Below, in pieces: positions 1 to 4,876 of a stretch of 6,022 bases of DNA; positions within the stretch are counted from its first letter, which is position 1, and each line of letters opens with the position of its first letter. The stretch covers positions 1 to 6,022 of the forward strand of contig CAMJMP010000059.1 of NCBI GenBank assembly GCA_946407055.1, in the 5' to 3' direction. This DNA comes from an uncultured Mycoplasmatota bacterium (GTDB taxonomy: Bacteria > Bacillota_I > Bacilli_A > RF39 > UBA660). The notes beneath the pieces are model-generated. The model was not told the origin of the DNA. It did not search any database and saw only the letters and a list, made by a program, of their open reading frames with translations. Both the position numbers and the translations under genes were made by a program.

Positions 1-1129
1 TTCTACCTTTATATCCTGGAGGTTCATGCATCTTATAAGCTTCATTAATAACATCATTTAACAAAGATGTTTTAACTTCTCTTCTACTATTCTCATAAGC
101 ACTAATTACTTCAGGCATTAAAGTATGTAATCTCTTCTTAGTCTTAGCTGATAAGAATACTACTTTAACATAAGTCATAAATTGGAATTCGTTTTCTATT
201 AATAATTTCCATTCTTTTATAGCTTTATCTTTATCTTCAATAGTATCCCATTTATTAACAACTAATACTAATCCTTTACCTGCTTCTATAGCATAACCTG
301 CTATATGTTTATCTTGTTCAATAATTCCTTCTGCTGCATCAATAACTAATACACATACATCAGATCTATCTATCGCTTTTAAACTTCTAATTAAACTATA
401 TTTTTCAACAGATTCAAATATTCTTCCTTGCTTTCTCATACCAGCAGTATCAATAACAATATAATCATTACCTTCATATTTAAATCTTGTATCTACTGCA
501 TCTCTTGTCGTACCAGCTACGTCAGATACAATAGCTCTTTCTTGATTTAATAAAGCATTAATTAAACTACTCTTACCTACATTAGGTCTTCCAATAATAC
601 AGAATTTAAGAATATCTTCTTTTACTTCTTCACCCTTATTAAAGTCTTTAGTAACTTCATCTAATAAGTCCCCAAATCCCAAATTATGAAGAGCACTTAC
701 TGGATAGACATATTCAAATCCTAATTCATAATAATAGTATTTTCTTTCTTCTTGCAACTTAGGATTATCTAATTTATTTAATACAACAATAACTTTTTTA
801 TCAGTTTTCATTAACAAGTCTCTAATAGCTAAATCATTACTTGTTAAATCTTCTCTACCATCAACAATAAATAATATTACATCACTTTCTTCAATAGCTA
901 TTTCTGCTTGTAATCTAATATCTTTATTGAAGTCTTCTTTTCCATAATCAATTCCACCAGTATCAATTAATAGAAAAGAATAATCATTATAATTTACTGT
1001 TCCATAAATACGATCTCTTGTTACTCCAGGAGTATCCATGATAATAGACTTATTTTCCTTAATTAATTTATTAAAAATAGTACTCTTACCTACATTAGGT
1101 CTACCAATTAAGCAAACTGTCTTTTTCAT
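1..1129 (-). CDS. der: Ribosome-assembly GTPase Der (EngA), C-terminal end missing at window edge
   Basis: Der is a cytoplasmic GTPase with two tandem G domains that binds the 50S subunit and is needed for its maturation. 376 codons are visible; the family is usually about 435-440 residues, so most of the C-terminal KH-like domain lies beyond the left edge. G domain 1 shows GRPNVGKS (residues 9-16), DTGG (56-59), NKLD (118-121) and an SA motif (145-146). G domain 2 shows GRPNVGKS (180-187), DTAGMRKQGR from 227, NKWD (292-295) and SAK (327-329). The duplicated GRPNVGKS with DTGG then DTAG is diagnostic of Der rather than Era or EngB. The ATG at 1129 has a strong Shine-Dalgarno, GGAGGGGTG, 4 bases upstream (core GGAGG 8 bases away). 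A promoter lies in the gap before it. The frame is intact throughout; the missing end is due only to the window boundary. Confidence 0.97.
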   Translation of the reverse strand, partial: MKKTVCLIGRPNVGKSTIFNKLIKENKSIIMDTPGVTRDRIYGTVNYNDYSFLLIDTGGIDYGKEDFNKDIRLQAEIAIEESDVILFIVDGREDLTSNDLAIRDLLMKTDKKVIVVLNKLDNPKLQEERKYYYYELGFEYVYPVSALHNLGFGDLLDEVTKDFNKGEEVKEDILKFCIIGRPNVGKSSLINALLNQERAIVSDVAGTTRDAVDTRFKYEGNDYIVIDTAGMRKQGRIFESVEKYSLIRSLKAIDRSDVCVLVIDAAEGIIEQDKHIAGYAIEAGKGLVLVVNKWDTIEDKDKAIKEWKLLIENEFQFMTYVKVVFLSAKTKKRLHTLMPEVISAYENSRREVKTSLLNDVINEAYKMHEPPGYKGR

Positions 1130-1154
1130 AATTCACCCCTCCAATCAATCGTGT

Positions 1155-1183
1155 ATTTTAGCATATTAATTTATTAAAGTAAA
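1155..1183 (-). promoter_or_regulatory. Sigma-A-type extended -10 promoter for der
   Basis: Read on the minus strand, TTTACT (1183-1178) is followed by a 17-base spacer and TAAAAT (1160-1155). A TG one base before the -10 gives an extended -10 element (TGC-TAAAAT). The predicted start near 1148 leaves a leader of about 19 bases that holds only the Shine-Dalgarno. The hexamers are bracketed by TATTTTA (1186-1180) and TAAAATA (1160-1154), an inverted repeat that may be chance in AT-rich DNA. No terminator separates the pilin gene from der, so read-through from upstream is also possible. Confidence 0.6.
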
Positions 1184-1186
1184 ATA

Positions 1187-1708
1187 TTAAACAGTAGATA
1201 TACTAGTACCATTCATATAATAAGATCCACCACACTTAGTAGCATCTTTTCTATTATTAAATACATATGCTGCATATGGTCTCTTATTCTTTATATATGT
1301 AAATACATAATTACCTTTCATAGATGTTCCATCTCTAGGATCAAAGAAATCATTTGGTGTACCGTTCTTAGTAGCAGATTCCTTAGATAAATAACCCTTA
1401 GCAAGTAATGCTGTAACATTTATTTTTACACATTTAATACCAGGGTCAGTATCTAATCTTTGTGTTGCATTAACAATACAAGAATCCGAAGAAGACTTAC
1501 CTACTTTACCATTAACTATAGAAGACATATTATCTTGTCCATATAATTGCGCCGACTTAACTACAGTTTCTACTTTATTACAAAACATATCTTGTTTCAT
1601 TCTAGATGTAAAAGATAATACTGCTGGTACAGCCATAACTAATAAAACTGACAACAATACTACTACAGCTAGTAATTCAACTAATGTAAAACCATTTCTA
1701 TTCTTCAT
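1187..1708 (-). CDS. Type IV prepilin-like (pseudopilin) protein with N-terminal methylation motif
   Basis: The protein of 173 residues begins with a short basic leader, MKNRN, then the class III prepilin signature GFTLVELL. Prepilin peptidase would cut after Gly6, leaving Phe as residue 1 and Glu at position 5 of the mature protein, followed by a hydrophobic helix to about residue 33. This marks a subunit of a type IV pilus, competence (ComG-like) or type II secretion-like filament, assembled in the membrane. The soluble part has four Cys (43, 77, 93, 159), enough for two disulfides outside the cell. The start is placed at ATG 1708: the in-frame GTG at 1717 lies inside the AGGTGA Shine-Dalgarno and only a few bases from the predicted transcription start. 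No other pilus gene is visible, so its system and partners cannot be named. ComGC-type competence pilins are a comparison only. Confidence 0.88.
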   Translation of the reverse strand: MKNRNGFTLVELLAVVVLLSVLLVMAVPAVLSFTSRMKQDMFCNKVETVVKSAQLYGQDNMSSIVNGKVGKSSSDSCIVNATQRLDTDPGIKCVKINVTALLAKGYLSKESATKNGTPNDFFDPRDGTSMKGNYVFTYIKNKRPYAAYVFNNRKDATKCGGSYYMNGTSISTV

Positions 1709-1713
1709 ATTCT

Positions 1714-1719
1714 TCACCT
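1714..1719 (-). promoter_or_regulatory. Ribosome binding site that sets the pilin start
   Basis: AGGTGA on the minus strand lies 5 bases before ATG 1708. The in-frame GTG (1717-1715) is part of this same hexamer, so it cannot use it as a Shine-Dalgarno and has no other one upstream. This favours the ATG. Confidence 0.75.
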
Positions 1720-1726
1720 ATTATTA

Positions 1727-1732
1727 ATTATA
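1727..1732 (-). promoter_or_regulatory. Likely -10 box of the pilin promoter
   Basis: A perfect TATAAT (1732-1727) sits between the engB terminator and the pilin start, with a predicted transcription start near 1720 and a leader of about 12 bases. The -35 position falls in the T-tract of the terminator (1750-1755) and matches the consensus poorly, and there is no extended -10 TG. The promoter may therefore be weak or need an activator, or the match may be chance in AT-rich DNA. Confidence 0.5.
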
Positions 1733-1744
1733 GTACATTTCAGC

Positions 1745-1772
1745 AAAATAAAAAAGGTGCTATTTAGCACCC
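1745..1772 (-). terminator. Intrinsic terminator of engB, overlapping its stop codon
   Basis: In the minus-strand RNA, GGTGCT (1771-1766) pairs with AGCACC (1761-1756) around a loop of AAAT, and an extra A-T pair could tighten the loop. It is followed by TTTTTT (1755-1750), then A and four more Ts. The 5' arm encodes the last Gly and Ala of EngB and the TAG stop (1762-1760) spans the loop edge and 3' arm, so coding sequence and terminator share bases. Confidence 0.85.
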
Positions 1773-2350
1773 ATACACTTATTTAATATATCATAAATCT
1801 CTTCTCTACCTTTTTTAGTAACTGAAGAAAAATAAACTATATTATCGTTTTCACCTAATTCAAATGAATCATTTAACAAACGTTCTTGTTTAACTTTTTC
1901 ACTTTGTTTAACCTTATCATACTTAGTAGCTACAATAGTTACATCCAAATTATAATACTTAATAAAATTAAACATTAATAAATCATCTTCACTAGGTTTA
2001 TGTCTAAAATCAACCAACATAAAAACTCTTTTTAAGTTTTCTCTATTAATCAAATATTCTTCTATCATCATTCCAAATTTTTGTTGAGTATCTTTATCTA
2101 CCGCTGCATAGCCATAACCTGGTACATCAATTAAATAGAATTTATCATTAACTAAATAAAAGTTTAATGTTTGTGTCTTACCAGGAGTAGCACTAGTTCT
2201 TGCTAGATCTTTTCTACCAATTATAGAATTAATAAAAGAACTCTTACCAACATTACTTCTTCCAACTAGTAAAAACTCTGGTTTACCATCAGTTGGATAT
2301 TGGCTCGCTCTTACAGCAACACTTGCTAATTCAACATCATCAATTTTCAT
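1760..2350 (-). CDS. engB: Ribosome biogenesis GTP-binding protein EngB (YsxC/YihA)
   Basis: EngB is a small cytoplasmic GTPase of the TrmE-Era-EngA-YihA-Septin family, required for late assembly of the 50S subunit. With the start used here it has 196 residues, matching the family's usual size of about 195-200. It shows GRSNVGKS (30-37, P-loop), the TPGKTQT stretch (55-61, G2/switch I), DVPGYG (75-80, G3), TKYD (142-145, G4) and SSVTKKG (175-181, G5). DVPGYGYA and LARTSATPGKTQTLNF are hallmarks of this subfamily. The start is ATG 2350, 5 bases after AGGTGA; the in-frame GTG at 2359 lies inside that Shine-Dalgarno and would add only three residues. The gene has its own consensus promoter and its own terminator, so it appears to be a single-gene unit. 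It is not fused to lon or clpX, its common neighbours in other Firmicutes. Confidence 0.96.
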   Translation of the reverse strand: MKIDDVELASVAVRASQYPTDGKPEFLLVGRSNVGKSSFINSIIGRKDLARTSATPGKTQTLNFYLVNDKFYLIDVPGYGYAAVDKDTQQKFGMMIEEYLINRENLKRVFMLVDFRHKPSEDDLLMFNFIKYYNLDVTIVATKYDKVKQSEKVKQERLLNDSFELGENDNIVYFSSVTKKGREEIYDILNKCMGAK

Positions 2351-2355
2351 AGATA

Positions 2356-2361
2356 TCACCT
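2356..2361 (-). promoter_or_regulatory. Ribosome binding site that sets the engB start
   Basis: AGGTGA on the minus strand lies 5 bases before ATG 2350, the same arrangement as at the pilin gene. The alternative GTG start (2359-2357) falls within this element and has no Shine-Dalgarno of its own. Confidence 0.78.
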
Positions 2362-2371
2362 ACGTGCCATA

Positions 2372-2401
2372 ATTATATAAAAAAAAGGAAGGTTATGTCA
2401 A
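2372..2401 (-). promoter_or_regulatory. Full-consensus sigma-A promoter for engB, nested in the glmS terminator
   Basis: On the minus strand a perfect TTGACA (2401-2396) and a perfect TATAAT (2377-2372) are separated by 18 bases. The predicted start is near 2365, giving a leader of about 15 bases with AGGTGA. The -35 box lies in the loop of the glmS terminator and the spacer contains its 3' arm and T-tract. Both hexamers matching fully makes a chance match unlikely. Confidence 0.82.
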
Positions 2402-2410
2402 ATAACCTCC
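2379..2410 (-). terminator. Intrinsic terminator of glmS
   Basis: The RNA arm GGAGGTTA (2410-2403) pairs with TAACCTTC (2395-2388), 8 pairs including one G-U, around the 7-base loop TTTGACA. One C follows, then eight Ts (2386-2379). It begins three bases after the glmS stop codon. The engB promoter overlaps it. Confidence 0.87.
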
Positions 2411-2413
2411 ATA

Positions 2414-4249
2414 TTATTCTACTGTTACACTCTTTGCTAAATTACGTGGTTTATCAACATCTAAACCTCTAGAAACAGTTATATAATATCCAATTAATTG
2501 TAGTGGAACTACAGTTAATGATGGATAAAAATACTTAAGAGTTTTTGGAACATTTAAAGTGAAATTAGATACCTTACTTACATCCATATCTTCACTAGTA
2601 ACAGTTACTACATAAGCACCTCTAGATTTTACTTCAACTAAATTACTAATAGTTTTTTCAAATATCTCTTCTTGTGTAGCAATACCTATTACTAAAGTAC
2701 CATCTTCAATTAAACTAATTGTTCCATGTTTTAATTCACCAGCTGCATAAGCTTCACTATGAATATAACTTACTTCTTTTAATTTTAAACTACCTTCTAA
2801 ACTAATTGCATAATCTAATCCTCTACCAATATAGAAAGCATCTTTTATATGAGAGAACTTACTAGATAGTTTTTGTATCTTATTAGTTAAATGATCTAAT
2901 TCATATTGTACTTTCTCTGGTAAAGTTTTAATCTCTTCTATTAATTCTTGATATACAGTTTCGTTTATTTTACCTTTAACATATCCCATTTGAATAGCTA
3001 ATACATAAGCAGCAATTAACTGTGTACTAAATGCCTTAGTTGTTGCTACAGCTATTTCTGGTCCTGCTAATGTATACAATACATGGTCAGCTTCTCTAGC
3101 AATTGATGAACCAACTACATTAATAATTCCTAATGTTTTAACTCCTTGATTCTTTGCTTCTCTTAAAGCTGCTAAAGAATCAGCTGTTTCTCCAGATTGA
3201 CTTATCACAATAACTAAACCATCTTTATCTAATATTGGTTTACGATATCTAAACTCTGAAGCAATCTCTACTCTAACAGGTATTCTTGTTAAATCTTCCA
3301 ATACATATTGAGCACATACCCCAACATGATAAGCAGATCCACAAGCAACGATATATATTTGTTTAAAGTTTTTAATCTCTTCATCACTTAAACCAGTATT
3401 ACTTAAATCAATATAATCTTCTCTAACAAAAGAATTAATTGTTTTCTTAATAACATCTGGTTGTTCATTTATTTCCTTAATCATGAAATGTTCATAACCT
3501 TCTTTTTCAGCTGCTGAAACATCCCATTTTATTTCCTTTAATTCTTTCTTTATTTCATCACCGTTTAAATCATAGAAGATTACTTTATCTTTCTTTAAAC
3601 AAGCGGCTTCTAAATTATCTATATAATAGACTTTATTAGTATATTTAAGTATTGCTGGCACATCACTAGCTACATAATAACCATCTTCATTTTCGCCAAT
3701 AATCATTGGTGAATCTTTTCTAGCTACCCAAATTTCATCGGGATAATCTCTAAACATAACAGCAATAGCATAAGATCCTCTAACTCTGACCATTGTTCTA
3801 TTAATAGCATCTATTGGACCCATTTTATACTTTTTATAATAGTAATCAATTATATTTGTTAATACTTCTGTATCAGTTTCACTATATAAAGTATAATCAT
3901 GTCTTCCTAACTTTGCTGTTAACTCTTGATAATTTTCGATAATACCATTATGTACTAAAGTTACATTACCATCATTAGATACATGTGGATGTGCATTCGT
4001 TTCACTTGGTTCACCATGTGTAGCCCATCTAGTATGCCCAATACCACAAGTTCCTTTTAATTTCTCTCCTTCAAGTTTTTCTCTTAAATTTTCTAATTTC
4101 CCTTTAGCTTTAAAAATTTGTATTTCCTTATCTTTATCTCTAACAGCAACTCCAGCTGAATCATAACCTCTATACTCTAATCTAGATAAACCATCTAATA
4201 AAATATCTACAGCTTTCTTGCTTCCATTATAACCTACTATTCCGCACAT
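2414..4249 (-). CDS. glmS: Glutamine--fructose-6-phosphate aminotransferase (isomerizing) GlmS
   Basis: GlmS converts fructose-6-phosphate and glutamine to glucosamine-6-phosphate and glutamate in the cytoplasm, the first step toward UDP-GlcNAc for peptidoglycan. The 611 residues match the family's roughly 600-610. The N-terminal class II glutamine amidotransferase domain (about 1-230) starts MCGIVGY, with Cys2 as the nucleophile exposed after Met removal. It also has HTRWATHG (72-79) and HNG (100-102, oxyanion hole). EHFMIKEINEQP (253-264) opens the isomerase half. The first SIS domain carries CGSAYHVG (303-310) and SQSGETADS (350-358); the second carries GRGLDYAISLEGSLKLKE (475-492) and SEAYAAGELKHG (498-509). 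The tail LDVDKPRNLAKSVTVE (596-611) is the conserved C-loop. No catalytic residue appears lost. The gene has its own promoter and terminator. The Shine-Dalgarno is weak: AAAGG is 12 bases away and AGAAAGA is closer. Confidence 0.98.
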   Translation of the reverse strand: MCGIVGYNGSKKAVDILLDGLSRLEYRGYDSAGVAVRDKDKEIQIFKAKGKLENLREKLEGEKLKGTCGIGHTRWATHGEPSETNAHPHVSNDGNVTLVHNGIIENYQELTAKLGRHDYTLYSETDTEVLTNIIDYYYKKYKMGPIDAINRTMVRVRGSYAIAVMFRDYPDEIWVARKDSPMIIGENEDGYYVASDVPAILKYTNKVYYIDNLEAACLKKDKVIFYDLNGDEIKKELKEIKWDVSAAEKEGYEHFMIKEINEQPDVIKKTINSFVREDYIDLSNTGLSDEEIKNFKQIYIVACGSAYHVGVCAQYVLEDLTRIPVRVEIASEFRYRKPILDKDGLVIVISQSGETADSLAALREAKNQGVKTLGIINVVGSSIAREADHVLYTLAGPEIAVATTKAFSTQLIAAYVLAIQMGYVKGKINETVYQELIEEIKTLPEKVQYELDHLTNKIQKLSSKFSHIKDAFYIGRGLDYAISLEGSLKLKEVSYIHSEAYAAGELKHGTISLIEDGTLVIGIATQEEIFEKTISNLVEVKSRGAYVVTVTSEDMDVSKVSNFTLNVPKTLKYFYPSLTVVPLQLIGYYITVSRGLDVDKPRNLAKSVTVE

Positions 4250-4285
4250 ATTATCTTTCTGCCTTTCATATTTTAACTTAATTAA

Positions 4286-4314
4286 ATTATAAAATATTAA
4301 AATAAAGCAGTCAA
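4286..4314 (-). promoter_or_regulatory. Sigma-A-type promoter for glmS
   Basis: On the minus strand, TTGACT (4314-4309, five of six consensus bases) is followed by a 17-base spacer and a perfect TATAAT (4291-4286). The predicted transcription start is near 4279, leaving a leader of about 30 bases. The first two bases of the -35 box are the last Ts of the preceding terminator. The leader is too short for the glmS ribozyme that controls this gene in many Firmicutes. Confidence 0.8.
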
Positions 4315-4348
4315 AAAAAATAAGTAAATTTACGACAAATTTACTTAT
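4313..4348 (-). terminator. Strong intrinsic terminator after the membrane-protein gene
   Basis: A perfect 12-pair stem, ATAAGTAAATTT (4348-4337) with AAATTTACTTAT (4331-4320), encloses the loop GTCGT and is followed by seven Ts (4319-4313). The stem is AT-rich but long and has no mismatch. The TAA stop of the upstream gene (4347-4345) lies within the 5' arm. Confidence 0.87.
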
Positions 4349-4875
4349 CTTTCTCCACTATAAATTTCTAATGAATCGATGATACTATCTACACTATCTA
4401 AGACTATGTCAAAGTACTCTACACTATTATTATAAACAATAAATATTAATACATTATCTTGTTTATAAATATTTACCATACTTTGATCTTTCTCGGTTTC
4501 ATACATAACTTGAAAAGAATCATATTTTTCATTGTTATATACTTTACTAATTAGTTTATAACCCTTATTTTGTTCATTTAAACTAGTTAATATATCACTA
4601 ATTATATCTTCCAAATTAGTATCAATTAAACTATTATCTAAAACCTTATAATAAATATCTATAGTACCTTTACTTTTCTTATGTTTTAGAGTTAAATTAC
4701 CATCTTCAACTTTACTCTTCCAAGTGTCATCATAAACCACTTTATAGTAAGTTCCTTTATATTCATTTTTACTAAAACTTACTTTTCTTACTACAAAATA
4801 AACAATACCTGTAATAACTAATAATACTAAAACGAATACCAATATTTTCCATTTTTCTTTAACAAATTCTTTCAT
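4345..4875 (-). CDS. Single-pass membrane protein with extracytoplasmic domain, function unknown
   Basis: I do not recognise this protein of 176 residues. The N-terminus is basic (MKEFVKEKWK) and is followed by one hydrophobic helix at about 11-29, ending in VVRKV. There is no lipobox Cys and no Cys at all, so it is best read as an uncleaved signal anchor with the rest outside the cell. Residues 40-176 alternate short polar and hydrophobic strands (YYKVVYDDTW, LTLKHKKSKGTIDIYY, VNIYKQDNVLIFIVYNN) and end in a helix-like stretch at 153-171. This resembles the general plan of PsbP/DcrB-like small alpha-beta domains, an analogy only. The ATG at 4875 comes one base after the upstream stop, with GGAG 7 bases before it inside the upstream gene's end, so the two are probably translationally coupled. 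A strong terminator follows. This implies a shared role with the protease-like neighbour at the cell surface. Confidence 0.8.
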   Translation of the reverse strand: MKEFVKEKWKILVFVLVLLVITGIVYFVVRKVSFSKNEYKGTYYKVVYDDTWKSKVEDGNLTLKHKKSKGTIDIYYKVLDNSLIDTNLEDIISDILTSLNEQNKGYKLISKVYNNEKYDSFQVMYETEKDQSMVNIYKQDNVLIFIVYNNSVEYFDIVLDSVDSIIDSLEIYSGER

Positions 4876-4876
4876 C

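Noticed and set aside
725..742. Repeated ATA units in der, read as a microsatellite
   Set aside because: They encode a run of four Tyr within a normal Der linker region and are too short to call a repeat.
1..1129. Possible truncated or broken der pseudogene
   Set aside because: All G motifs of both domains are intact, there is no frameshift or internal stop, and the C-terminal end is missing only because the window ends.
1130..1186. Terminator after the pilin gene
   Set aside because: No GC-containing stem followed by a T-tract is present. The only inverted repeat is AT-only with 19 bases between its arms, so no terminator is called.
4219..4269. Short upstream frame starting at ATG 4269 (MKGRKIICAE) that overlaps the glmS start in another frame
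   Set aside because: It has only ten codons, no Shine-Dalgarno, and starts in AT-rich leader sequence; such frames are expected by chance.
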